From Mesostigma viride (taxonomy: Eukaryota; Streptophyta; Mesostigmatophyceae; Mesostigmatales; Mesostigmataceae): a stretch of DNA of 64,000 nt. This document shows positions 51,896-62,077 of this stretch, piece by piece. The translations under genes and the position numbers were made by a program. The notes beneath the pieces were generated by a model. It was given only the letters and a program-made list of their open reading frames with translations, made no database searches and had not been told where the DNA came from. Each line of letters starts with the position of its first letter. Position 1 is the stretch's first letter. The stretch lies in assembly GCA_009746045.1 (NCBI GenBank), contig RPFO01000065.1, positions 8,201,241 to 8,265,240 on the forward strand, read 5' to 3'.

Positions 51896-53724
51896 GGGGA
51901 GAGAGCGTGCTGGATGGGGTAGCATTTACAAGTGGGCAGGCAGACAAGAAGGACGACGATGACTGGGGGAACCATGCTCATGCGCCCACGGGGCTGCATG
52001 GCAGGAGAGCGCAAGGGGCAGCCGTCAGCACTCCGCATCCCTCATACCCTAGCGCACCCGAAGCCAGCGAGGGTACCTACCAACTCAGGTCGGCCCGACC
52101 CCACACGTCGCAGGCCCACCCCTTTGGCACCACCAGGAACCCGGGCGGAGGCAAAGGGAAGGAAACCGGTACCACCCAGCTGCACGATCAGGCCGGCAGC
52201 AAGCCCCAGGATCCCCTTCCGCGCACCTGGGACATCACGGTGGACTCTCCGGGGCCAGCCGTAGGAGCGGGTGATGAGGGCGACATGGGGGTACAGGAAG
52301 CGGAACTCCTTCACGCCTTCAACGTCTCCCGCTTCCTCTGGTCCTACTACGTCGTGGCCGTCCACTTTGGCCACTGCGCGGGGCAGAACCTGCGCTGCTT
52401 CCAGAGCACGTCTCTGTCCGGTCTGTGGCCGCCCCACGACAACACGTCCCTGCTCAACTTCCTGCCCAAGATGGCCGGACGGGGGGGCCTCTCAGGGCTC
52501 GGGCTGAGCACCGGGATCGGCCTCGCGCAGTCGGCGGGGGGGGCGCAGCTGCGCCACGTCACGCTGCTGGTCCTGCTGGCGGTCGTCATGGGCCAGATTT
52601 CCCACCTGTTTGATTCCCTCATGATGCCGCCGGACGTCACCCTCCCAGCGCCCATGAATCTGCCCGTCGGCGCCTCTGCATTAGAACCCCTATCCGAGGC
52701 GTCGAGTTCTGCCTTCTCAACCCCAAGCCTGGGGGGCATATTGACCACCGTCACGGGTTCCAACGTGGGAAGCTCTGCACACGCACGGCCCCACATCGTC
52801 TCCACGACCTCCCACCTGTGGGGCCTCTACTCCATCGCGCTCAACTACGCGCTCGCCTACCTGTGCGTGGGCGCGGGGCAGGGACACCTGTCGCGCGCGC
52901 GGCGGCTCCGCTGGCCCTTGCTCGCGTGCGCGGTGGCCGCCCACTTTCTCCTCCCCGTGGCGCTCGCGTACATCGACCCGCCCGAGCCCGCCGCGCGCGC
53001 CCACGGGACCTGGTTCTGGGGCCCCTGGGGCCTCCACCAGCCGGGGTGGGCCCCGTTCGGCCCCCGCCTGCTCATCCTCCTGCTCCCCTTTGCGGCCGGG
53101 TACCTCTTCTCGCGCCAAGTCCTGGCCGCGCTGGGCGCCGCGCGGCGCGTCCCGTGGCTGGCGCGGGCCTGCGGGGCCGCGTACGTGGCCGCGTGCGTCG
53201 TCGGCGCGCTCTACGTGGTCGCCCCCGACGGAACCCTGATCGACCTGCGCAGCCACGACACGGCGCCACACGTGCGCACCGTGGCGGACCTCATGGTTGG
53301 GTGGGTGCGCGGCGAGCTGTGGGCGCAGTGGCCCGCCCGCTTGGGGGAGCAGCTGCGCGAGCTGGCCGTCTCCGCGGCGATGATTATGCTGCCGCTCGTG
53401 GCGGCCCCCGCGCGGGGATGTCGGCTGCTGGCGCGCGTGGGGGAGGCCAGCCTACCCACCTACCTCTTCCACCCCTACGTGCTGCGGCTGGCCGAGCCGC
53501 TCACCTATGGCGCGTTGCGGGCGGCAGCGCCGTCGCCGCTCCTGAGTGGTCTGCTCACGCTGTGCCTGCCGCTGTGCTGCCAGCTTGCCATCTTTGCGGC
53601 GTTTGAGGTGCTGCGCGGGCGGCGCGTGAGCGTGGGCAAGGCCATCGTGTCGCTGTGGGTCGCGTTGCTGCTGCTGGTCGGCACGCGCTCGATGCTGGCC
53701 AGGATCGGCGATGCAGCCACGTGA
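51778..53724 (+). CDS. Membrane acyltransferase-3-like protein, probable C-terminal part or partner of the synthetase
   Basis: The frame is open from GTG 51,778, overlapping the end of the synthetase ORF by 118 bp in another frame. The first ATG is 52,285, giving 479 residues if independent. The C-terminal part is a multi-pass membrane protein: FNVSRFLWSYYVVAVHFGHC, LRHVTLLVLLAVVMGQISH, WGLYSIALNYALAYLCVG, LLILLLPFAAGYLFSR, AAYVAACVVGALYVV, AAMIMLPLVAA, GEASLPTYLFHPYVLRLAEP, IVSLWVALLLLVGT. The GxxSLPTYLFHPYV segment and helix pattern resemble acyltransferase-3/O-acetylase proteins; this is family recognition, not proof. The upstream 165 codons are disordered Gly/Pro/Thr linker, consistent with a fusion through a short intron or a +1 shift in the G runs near 51,770. 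Confidence 0.6.
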   Translation: MGAGTGAKTGTGGGKGKKKGSAKLASWDAGHVVTDESRVRGESVLDGVAFTSGQADKKDDDDWGNHAHAPTGLHGRRAQGAAVSTPHPSYPSAPEASEGTYQLRSARPHTSQAHPFGTTRNPGGGKGKETGTTQLHDQAGSKPQDPLPRTWDITVDSPGPAVGAGDEGDMGVQEAELLHAFNVSRFLWSYYVVAVHFGHCAGQNLRCFQSTSLSGLWPPHDNTSLLNFLPKMAGRGGLSGLGLSTGIGLAQSAGGAQLRHVTLLVLLAVVMGQISHLFDSLMMPPDVTLPAPMNLPVGASALEPLSEASSSAFSTPSLGGILTTVTGSNVGSSAHARPHIVSTTSHLWGLYSIALNYALAYLCVGAGQGHLSRARRLRWPLLACAVAAHFLLPVALAYIDPPEPAARAHGTWFWGPWGLHQPGWAPFGPRLLILLLPFAAGYLFSRQVLAALGAARRVPWLARACGAAYVAACVVGALYVVAPDGTLIDLRSHDTAPHVRTVADLMVGWVRGELWAQWPARLGEQLRELAVSAAMIMLPLVAAPARGCRLLARVGEASLPTYLFHPYVLRLAEPLTYGALRAAAPSPLLSGLLTLCLPLCCQLAIFAAFEVLRGRRVSVGKAIVSLWVALLLLVGTRSMLARIGDAAT

Positions 53725-54698
53725 GGAGGCAATGCTCAACGGCTACTATCAGCAGTGCGACCGTGTGAGGCGGCGTGTTGAACGGCTCATTTATCGGCGA
53801 TGTGAGCGCTTGAAGCCGTGACGCTTCACGCCTTGAGCAGCAAAACTCAACGGCTCTAGCGGCAACACATAATTGCTTGAACCCGCACATGCTTTACAGC
53901 TTGATTACTCCCGGTGATTGCCAGGGGCAAGCAACTGGTTGATGGCCAGGCCCTCATGATCGCAGGATGCTGACAGTGGGCGAGGGATTGGATGGCCAGT
54001 CTGACCCTCTTGCATGCACCCATTGATATCTTTGATATCGTGCATGCAGGTTTTCCCCCAATTTTTTGAAATTGGCATCCAAGTTTATGTTTTTTTCAAA
54101 CTGCATGGTATAACCCATTGCCGGCCTTGTCGGGTGTTTTTTTGCTCGCACTTGGAATATATGAGGAATTCAGTTGCACCCCACGAAGGGGCGCTACACC
54201 CTTCATGGAGGGGCGTCACAGACGTGACCTTCTATATGCAGTTTTACAGTAGCTGTGACCCTCAGTCACACAGCTATCTGCCAGTCTGGATGTCAGACCC
54301 ATTTGCGTTACAAATATGTATTTGTGTATGAACGCGATGGGAGAAACCCAGTCGAAATCGTGAAACCATTTGTTGACCACATCAAATATTTTTTAGGCCA
54401 GCGATGGGTTGGGTGGCTGGCAGATTTTCACGAGCAAAGTTTGCTACCTGTTCTTGAGACAGATTTAGGGAAACCTGTGACCAGGCAGTTTTTCTCTCCG
54501 CATTTTGCGCGTTAGTAACTAGGAACTAGATAGCTAGCATCATCCATGCATTCCATCGATCCCATGTTCCCCTACGTAAGTAAGTAAGTACTTGCGTGTC
54601 ATGCGCAAAAGGCATGCCACGGAGTACTATGCTAATCTCATTTAATTACACAAAAGTTTAAACAAATATGGTCTGCATCATCCCCCAACCGTTAAGCA
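53725..54698. other. Intergenic stretch, nothing identified
   Basis: No gene, RNA or clear element is visible. There is a short palindrome GATATCTTTGATATC near 54,026 and a few unsupported ORFs. Confidence 0.5.
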
Positions 54699-54968
54699 CT
54701 AGATGGGGATGTAATCCTCATCCGAGCTGTCCTCTACTGTAATGGCAGACGAGGCGGTAGTGTAGCGGCTATCCTCAGGACCAATAACCTCCACCTGCGG
54801 ACTTCTACCCTGGCTAGCAACGGGCCGCGGGGCCCGTGGGGAGAAAACAGGAGCATACCCCTCGGGAAGGTGCTTATCGCAGATGGCAGCCCATTTCTCC
54901 TTGTCAATCATGCGGGCGCGGAGTACGGATAGTCCCAGAAGCCCTGCATCTTCAAGCAGTTGTGTCAC
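54699..54968 (-). CDS. Hypothetical C-terminal exon or fragment
   Basis: An open minus frame of up to 89 codons. The first ATG is inside (MIDKEKWAAICDKHLPEGYA). It ends AITVEDSSDEDYIPI, a hydrophobic core next to acidic Ser residues that resembles a SUMO-interacting motif. The lack of an upstream start and the A/T-rich neighbourhood suggest a terminal exon or a pseudogene piece. Function unknown. Confidence 0.3.
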   Translation of the reverse strand: MTQLLEDAGLLGLSVLRARMIDKEKWAAICDKHLPEGYAPVFSPRAPRPVASQGRSPQVEVIGPEDSRYTTASSAITVEDSSDEDYIPI

Positions 54969-55620
54969 ATAGGTCCCCTACGTGCTCCGTGACTCCCCAA
55001 CGTTCATTAATTAATTAATCCCATGTTCCCCTCCCACTGAGGACTTATGCTCACGTGTACATAAACATTAATTTATTAATCAATTTTGCACGTTGTTCTA
55101 ATTTTTTTTTTCTCAGGGATAATGTAATGTGCCAAGTTTATCGATCAGCCAGGCACGTGCGAAAGATTGTCTCCTAATTAATTAATATCTGCGACACGCG
55201 GGTACCGATATAAAGGAACCTTCAACCCCGGCCTATTATACACAACGAGAAGGAGGGAGGGCGCCCAAGCTTCTCTCGCTGAGCCTCAAATGGGCAGGCC
55301 ACATGCAGAGGGCTCTTTTCTGCATCAAGGCGCACTAGGCCCAACTGTGGGTGCAATAAAAGCTTTGACATAGCAAAAGCATAGCAGACAGCCATGTTAC
55401 GTCCTTGCTACTATACTTCACAAGCTTGTCCACGCTATTTGGCCATAGCCTCACCCTGTTTCAAACTCACCTGTAGAACAGCCACAGCTTGCCGTCCTCG
55501 TCGCAGTGGAGCACAGGGCCCCATATCGGAAGCAGCCCCCACTGTGATATGTCATGGTGGGCAACCGGGCGAAGACATTGATATTGATGTTGATATTGAT
55601 TGACTGAGTAATCATGGCTT
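54969..55620. other. Intergenic, A/T-rich, nothing identified
   Basis: Contains ATTAATTAATTAAT runs and a TATAAA-like element (55,210) without a supportable downstream gene. Confidence 0.4.
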
Positions 55621-55624
55621 GCTG

Positions 55625-55975
55625 TGGTTTAGGTGCTGGTGCTAATTGATGCCCTCAACCCTAGTGCAATCAGGTGGCATAAAACTTTGTGCTATGAGAT
55701 GCCCTGGACCCTCTGGCTATGGAATGTCCCTTATTTCTATTTGTGCTATGTTGAACCCGTGGCATCAACCCTCTTGCTGTCCAATGGACGCTTACGCTAT
55801 CCGATGTCCCAAGCCCTTGTGCTGATAATTCGATGTCCCCAACCCTCGGTACTTTATCAGACATCCTGAACCCTTGTGTAATAAAATGTGCTGAGCCCTT
55901 TCCGATTCCTGCATGGCATGAACACTCGGGCTGTCGGATGCCACGAACCCTTGCTACTTGCTGCCATCCTAGGGA
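55625..55975. repeat. Degenerate minisatellite, about 30-35 bp
   Basis: Diverged units of the form (C)TATG(A)GATG(T/C)CC(A/T)AACCCTTGTG. The motif ACCCT(T/C)(G/T)TG recurs about ten times with GATGTCC or GATGCC spacers. Not coding. Confidence 0.6.
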
Positions 55976-56536
55976 GCCTCAACTCCACCAGGGTGACAAT
56001 GGTACACCAGGGAGGGACCAAACTCGGCCGTGAATATCACAATCGCTTCGTCTTTCAAAGACGCACACGCGGATATACTTCCCCGAAGCTATCACGCAAT
56101 ATTATGACGACCAAACGCCCCTCGTCGCATTGAACGCAGCCTGGCGCCCGGCTGCGCTAAGCCCTGAAAATCCGTCTGCAGCTCCGTCTGCAGCTCAGCC
56201 CTCCGGCATTGACGGCAACGTTCGGCGTCGATCACTAGTACGTCAAGAACTAACTAGTGGCCGCCTCGGCTCTCCCGGCCTGCCGGGCCGGCTCGCCTCG
56301 CCATCGGCCTCATGCACCCGAGCCCAAATTACGCAGTCGCCCTGCATGATTAACCCCGATGGATGGACACATGGATGGGTGCACACAATCAGGACTACCC
56401 GCCGGGTCTATTCTATCTATATAGGGTGAGCCATCTGGCCCCTAGGTACTAGAGGTCTTGCCTAGCATGCTTCGCGCGCTTGCAAACACGCAGCTGATCC
56501 CTATTGCATGCCATGCAGAGACGGCTATGTTGATGC
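55976..56536. other. Intergenic, nothing identified
   Basis: A small direct repeat TCTGCAGCTCCG/TCTGCAGCTCAG at 56,172-56,200. No gene is supported. Confidence 0.4.
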
Positions 56537-56610
56537 ACATTAAATTAAATGTAATTAATTAAATTATAGCATGACTCAATTGGGAGTTTATGTAGCCGAC
56601 GTATTCCCTT
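56537..56610 (-). mobile_element. Severely truncated LINE 3' end
   Basis: The reverse complement reads ...GGGAATACG, CATAAACTCCC, GAGTCATGCTATAATTTAATT and an A/T tail, matching the 3' UTR and tail of the copy at 57,130-57,217. Confidence 0.5.
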
Positions 56611-56630
56611 GCTCGGCCAGCGCCAGGGCG

Positions 56631-57217
56631 GCATATTCTGACCTGGCCTGGCCCCAAGGACATTCCTTAAAGGGTAGGGAAACACGCCACGAACTACACC
56701 CAGATGTTGCTGGCCGACCTAGTGGTCCCAGCTAGCCCAGTTTGAACACCGCATCCACTCTCTCTCCCTTCTTGGGACTGCCATGCAGAACCAGCCAGGG
56801 CGGCATATCCTGACCTGGCCTGGCCCCAAGGACATTCCTAAGAAGGTAGGCAAACATGTCATGACCTACTCACAGCAGTTGCTGGCTGACCTAGTGGTCC
56901 CAGCTCAGTTTGAACATCGCATTCACTCCCTCTCTCTTGCTTGGACTGCTATGCAGCACAAGAAGAGGTGGAAGACCATTTAATTCCAGGGCTCATACGC
57001 CCGCCCCTGTGGGCAAGCCCCCTCCCCCCAAGCGGAAGAGGCGCTTTGCTGAGTAGAATAGGTAGGGTTTTCTAGATTAGATTAGCTTAGAGTTAGAGTA
57101 TTTCGGTTTCGCAGCTTTGTCCCCCCCCCATCCATCCACGGGAATATGTGCTACATGATCTCCCAAGTTACGGAGTCATGTTATAATTTAATTTAATTTA
57201 ATTTAATTTAATTTAAT
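56631..57217 (+). mobile_element. LINE 3' end with C-terminal ORF2-like segment and (AATTT)n tail
   Basis: Two tandem units of about 164 bp (56,631 and 56,795). The second reads GPKDIPKKVGKHVMTYSQQL, LADLVVPAQFEHRIHSL, SLAWTAMQHKKRWKTI, followed by a Pro/Lys/Arg tail (KPPPPKRKRRFAE after one frame change) and a UTR ending in (AATTT)n at 57,184-57,217. The W..A.Q.(K/R)(K/R)RWK pattern is typical of the extreme C terminus of LINE ORF2 proteins. No reverse transcriptase remains. Confidence 0.6.
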
Positions 57218-57470
57218 GCAGAACAAGACGCGGTGGCAGAAGATATTGTCAAGGCTCACACGCCAGCCCCTGTGGGCAAGCCACCTGATCCCCCCAAGAG
57301 GAGGAGGCGTTTTGATGAGTAGTGTAGTTAGGATTTTCTAGACTAGATAGCTTAGAGTTAGGTTAGTTGGATTACGCGGCTTCCTCCACTCCACCCATCC
57401 ATCAAGGAACATGTGCTACATGATCTCCCAACGGAGGCATGTTATCATTTTATTTAATTTTTAAAGTCCC
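57218..57470 (+). mobile_element. Second truncated LINE 3' end
   Basis: Starts in the same C-terminal segment (KTRWQKILSRLTRQPLWAS region; Pro-rich tail KPPDPPKRRRRFDE), repeats the 3' UTR (AGGATTTTCTAGACTAGATAG, GTGCTACATGATCTCCCAA) and ends in a T/A-rich tail at 57,441-57,465. Confidence 0.55.
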
Positions 57471-58188
57471 TTGCTGGGTGGATGGCTGGATGCAGGTGGG
57501 CGAATTAAGCCGCGAAAACCGAACTAAGCTAACTCTAACTAAGCTAATATAGAGAACCCTAATGTTACGAGCCGCACCAGCGACTTCGAAAGATCCTAGT
57601 CTAGCGTGAGTCAGTTACGCCTGAGTGGACCTGGAATCTGCATAGTTCTAGATAATTATGCCATTGCATGGAATGCACAAAGGGCGTTAGTGCAGCCCAG
57701 ATGTGACCCCTGCTTAATTTGGCAGAGTCACGAGTTTTACTCAAGTCGATTTCATTCCAAAGGTCAAAGATGCGGAAGCCAATGATTGCCACCTACAACT
57801 ATTTGTCCTATAGGCTGTGCGACGCCAGCGGGCCAGCTGTGGGCCGGACCTCTAGCTAGCGCCGCAATCCCGCCTACACAATATTAGCCGTAGATTTACA
57901 GATGCATCCATGGCATTCTCCAGTCTGGCATTCCGGTACCTGGTAGTCCCGGGTACATGCAGACCAGTAACACACCAAACCGAAAGCAAAGCCACGGGTA
58001 CATGATGGGCCGACTGTTGGAATAACTCGGCCAAGTCCCCGAGGCCCGAATCTAACATAATAATTATCAAAAGTCTCAAACAACAATATCAAAATGACTT
58101 TCGACTGACCAAACTAATTCAGTATTTTAGAAATATTTCTACGCCCAAACACGGGTTAGGGGGCCGTAACGCCTATATAACTAGTACT
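57471..58188. other. Intergenic, nothing identified
   Basis: Moderate-GC sequence with no supportable ORF or repeat. Confidence 0.4.
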
Positions 58189-59290
58189 CTACTCAGCAAA
58201 GCGCCTCTTCCTCCTTGGGGGAGGGGGCTTGCCCGCAGGGGCCGGCGTGTGAGCCTGGACAATCGTCTTCCACCTCTTCTTGTCCTGCATAATAGCAGTC
58301 CAAGCAAGAGAGAGGCAGTGAATGCAGTGCTCAAGCTGAGCTGAGACCACTAGGTCGGCCAGCAACTGCTGTGTGTAGTTCATGGCAGGTTTACCCAGCT
58401 TTCTAGGAATGTCCCGCTGGGGGGCGCCCAGACCGAGGGCGGTGTCCATGCACCTGGCTGGTGCGAGCAAGATGTCCTACGAATGCTATCCTGCGCTGCC
58501 TAATCTCGTCCGAAATGCGAGGTGCATGCATACCCTGATACAAAGACTCTAATGGCCTATGTGTGGAAAACCGTAGGACCTGTCGAAGCATCCTGTAAAC
58601 CGTGCCGTCCAGCCGGGCGGCCATGGCGAGCAAGGGCGCCGTCCAGTTCCTCCAAAGTGAAGGGGTGGACTACGTCGTTGGTGGCAAGGCAGCCCTCCTT
58701 CAAGGCGGGGACTTGGTAGTCCGCAGCCGAGGAGGGCGGCGCAAGCGGCGGGGGGCTTCCGGCAACAACGAGACGGGCGGCCGTCTCGGGGTGAAGCGGC
58801 GGGGGGGGGGCGCGAGCCCCACCTGTCAAGCTAGGAAACATTGTGGGCCAACCAGCGGTCAAGGCTGACCGGCGCTGCGCCATCCCCCGTGTGCTCCACC
58901 GGGGTGCGCTGCCGCCGGCCGGCCGCCGAGCCGGTCGAGGTGGTACCACATTTCCTTTCCGTCGCGAGCTTGGCAGGCCTTGGCATCCGCGATTCACTGG
59001 GCCGCCTCTGCGTCCTGAGCATGTGCGTTGGCCTCCACAAGGGCGGCCTTGAGCACCGGTTTCAGCAACGGGTTCCGGTTAATTACGCTTGAGGCGGTGC
59101 CGGGCGGCCAAGTCCTTGGGGTCCTGGCGGTAGAGCGAGCCGGGGCGTCGGCGCCCGGGGCATGGCCGGCAGGTGCCGGGCCGCCAGCAACGGGGTGCGG
59201 GCCGCAAAGCCCGCAAAAATGGCAGCGTTGGGAGCACCCTAGGCCAGCGCGTCGACGTCCACCTGGGCGTCCAGGGCTGATGCACACTTA
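58189..59290 (-). pseudogene. LINE ORF2 remnant with the reverse transcriptase deleted
   Basis: Read on the minus strand: a linker (LLKPVLKAALVEANAHAQDA, AKACQARDGKEMWYHLDRLG), then HPFTLEELDGALARHGRPAG (the segment just before RT in LINEs), then directly a post-RT segment (LRQVLRFSTHRPLESLYQG, RISDEIRQRRIAFVGHLAR) and the C-terminal RDIPRKLGKPAMNYTQQLL ... KRWKTI, ending RKRRFAE and stop at 58,189. The R(I/L)xDxIRxRR(L/I)xxxGHxxR motif is a LINE hallmark. The catalytic RT domain is missing at the junction near 58,590. Confidence 0.65.
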
Positions 59291-59380
59291 AGCTGTTAAA
59301 TTAAATTGAATTAAATTATAACATTCATGACTCCGTGGAGAGATCATGTAGCACATGTTCCCTTGCTGGATGGATGGAGA
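59291..59380 (-). mobile_element. Truncated LINE 3' tail
   Basis: TTAAATTAAATTGAATTAAAT, then ATGACTCCGTGGAGAGATCA and GTAGCACATGTTCCC: the inverse of the 3' UTR of the plus-strand copies. It abuts the 5' side of the LINE remnant. Confidence 0.55.
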
Positions 59381-62077
59381 TGTAAGCTATGGGATTGGAT
59401 GGATGGATCGATGGATGGATGGAGATGTAAGCTATGGATCGATGCATACCTTATTGGCTGGATCATCATAATCATACAGCACATGTGCACAGGTTCTACA
59501 AAGTTTCCACATTCAATATGATGATTCATTCAATTTAATAATACTTAACCACAAACTACTATGATAACATGTGTCCTATGTACATCTGATCCAGAAGATG
59601 CTTGGCTTCCTTTCACATGCATGTTGATATCACAGGGCACAAAAAAAGTAGTGTCGGTGCCATCTAGTGACAAACTATGAACACCAGTGGCGACCCAACT
59701 ATTACGCCGTCGCCAATCCTGTCTTGTCTCCACCTGTGATATCACACGCTAAAATGAAGACATGACGTTCCCAGGCCCACGTCTGTGTATTGACCACAGT
59801 TGTCTCAGTTGATAGTCAAGCAATGATCACGACCCATGAAATCACCTCCATGGCCGCGTCGAGACATTGTCATAACGATCAGCTTCACTATGAACATGCT
59901 CTCGCAGGCAGCAGGGGGATCCACAGAGCCGCCAAACAGATAGACACGCGTGATGACTAGACTGCTGCAATGGGAGCTCGTGAACCAATGGCAAAGCATG
60001 CATCAGCAGCACATACTGCTTGTCCTGAAAGACATGGTTGCACATGCGCCGCCCGTATAAGCGCACCCCGTAAAAACAACCTAGGCATAACATCAGTAAA
60101 CATTTGGCATCCTCACGAACCATAAGGCTCCAAGCAGGCCAGGTCCTATCCGCCACTGCTGCATGTACCGCCACATGCCATACCCTGGGTGCCCCTGCAG
60201 GCTCACCCCAGATGTGTTGGTGGGCAGGTGCCCCTCACCGCTGGACATGTGCAGTGCGGTGAGGGGGGCACCGCCCGCCCCACCACCAACATCTAGAGTG
60301 TAGCGATACAATTGCATGGCAGCATCTTTGGTACACTGGCACGCTGACGTCCATCACGCAGGCCATCACCCACGGCACCTGTCGAGCACGATGCGCACGA
60401 GCACCAGCCGCCTCCGGTCATAAGCAAGGAGCGAATCGAGGCACTTGGGAGGAATATTTTGGGGGGTTCCACCATAAGCAGTAAGACCTGGCACCTCGCA
60501 CGTGGTGCGGTGAGGGCAGCCAATCACCGCGCCTGGCGTACCCTTGCAAAACAGGCAGCCGTGCAGCCAGCTTGTTCGTCAGATAGGTCTAACCGACGCC
60601 CCCGCGTCACAAGGTCGCCAGCACTACGCTCCCCCCTGCTTTGAACCACGGGGCATCCTTGCCCAGCACCAGGCAACCATCGCAAGAGCCTCCGGTCGGC
60701 TGCACTGACTGAAAGCGTGACGTGAAGACATGGGCCGGGGGGACGGGCATGCCCATCAGCACAGGTGTTGGCTGGCAGGAGGGCGTGCGGCACGTTACCT
60801 GCATGACCTTTCTTTCCCTGTCCTCATGCCACAGCCAGCTACCCCTCAAACAAGGTAGAAAGCCTCCCCCCGTCACATCCAACAGGACGAACACACCCCA
60901 AACACACGCACTTCCTGGGGTTTAGAGGCCAAGAGCCAGCAGACCGTGGCGGCTGAAAGATATAACCAAGTTGCCTCTCAGGGCCCACATGGTGGCTGTC
61001 CCAGTGCATAACCCTGCCATCCCTAGGCATGCCCCCCAAGTCAGTGAGACAAACCCCAAGATCCATGCGACAACAACCAGACCGACTGCCCCCATGGGAA
61101 CATGCCCGTTGGAACATGCCACATCGGATGGACCCCGACCAGAGCAGCGGCCTCCCATCCCAGACAGGGCACCTGCGAAAGGGCACCTACAGTCCACCAG
61201 GTGTACGACCCACACCTCCTATCTGCGGGGAGCCAACACCTGCTTGGCCATAAGTGCCTTTTGTCCCCCCTCTCCCATCGCCCCCTCCCTTGCTGCAGGG
61301 CAGCAGCGTGCGCGTCTCGATGCGCATTCCTCCCACTCCTGACCCCCTCTTCCTCTGCAGGGCTGCGGCTGGTGTTCCGTGCCCCTGCCGCTGGCCCCCG
61401 GATCACCGGCGCTGCGACTCCACGCCCTTCCATGCCACCGCGGCGCGTGAGCACCTGCTGCGAGTTTTTTCCCCCCTGCGCACGTGCCTTCCCCCGTATG
61501 TATAATACCATACATAGGGAAAATACACGAATTGCCGTGTATTCCCCGGTGTACAGTTTGAACCCCCCTCACCCTTGCTGCCACTTAGGCGGCGCGCCTT
61601 TTCCCTTTTGTGCCCCCCTCACGCACGTGTGCGCCTTGCACGCTCCAAGACACAGGGAGACGCACGCGCACCGTCCCAAACCTCCCTTCCCTCCCCTCCC
61701 TTCCCTCCTTTCCCTCCCTTCCCTCCCTGCTTGTGCTTGGAGCGCACCCAGTCCCTGTTTCGCCCCCTGCCTGGCCCGCTACATTTAGGGGGTTGCCTTG
61801 CTAAGCCATAGCCCCCTAACAAGCGCAGCCTCGTTCAACAACCCCCACCCACCCCACCCCACCCCACCCTACCCCCACCCCACCACCACCAAATCCTCAT
61901 GCATGAGGGCTTGCAGAGATCTTCTCCTGTAGCCCTCCATCACGATCGTCAACCAAGGAACAACAACTGTCACGTGCACTTGTCCGTGCCCCGAGGCATT
62001 CCCTCATCCCCCCGTCCCATGCACTCATGTCTCAGGTGTCCTGCCTCCCCCCCCCCCCCCCCCCCCCGCCCCTTCCT
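59381..62077. other. Gene-poor stretch upstream of the NFKBIL1-like 3' end
   Basis: Tetranucleotide GGAT repeats (59,380-59,430), a hairpin at 60,227-60,272, CCCTCCCTT tracts (61,680-61,735) and CCCCACCCCA tracts (61,838-61,890). No ORF has family support. The part next to 62,077 may be the 3' UTR of the minus-strand gene. Confidence 0.45.
60227..60272. repeat. GC-rich hairpin
   Basis: GGTGCCCCTCACCGC and, after 14 bases, GCGGTGAGGGGGGCACC, pairing over 15 bp with a two-base bulge. No gene end is recognised beside it, so I assign no terminator role. Confidence 0.7.

Noticed and set aside
61254-61811. Pro/Ser-rich ORFs in three plus frames
   Set aside because: CT-rich low-complexity sequence open in all plus frames, with no motif or start context.
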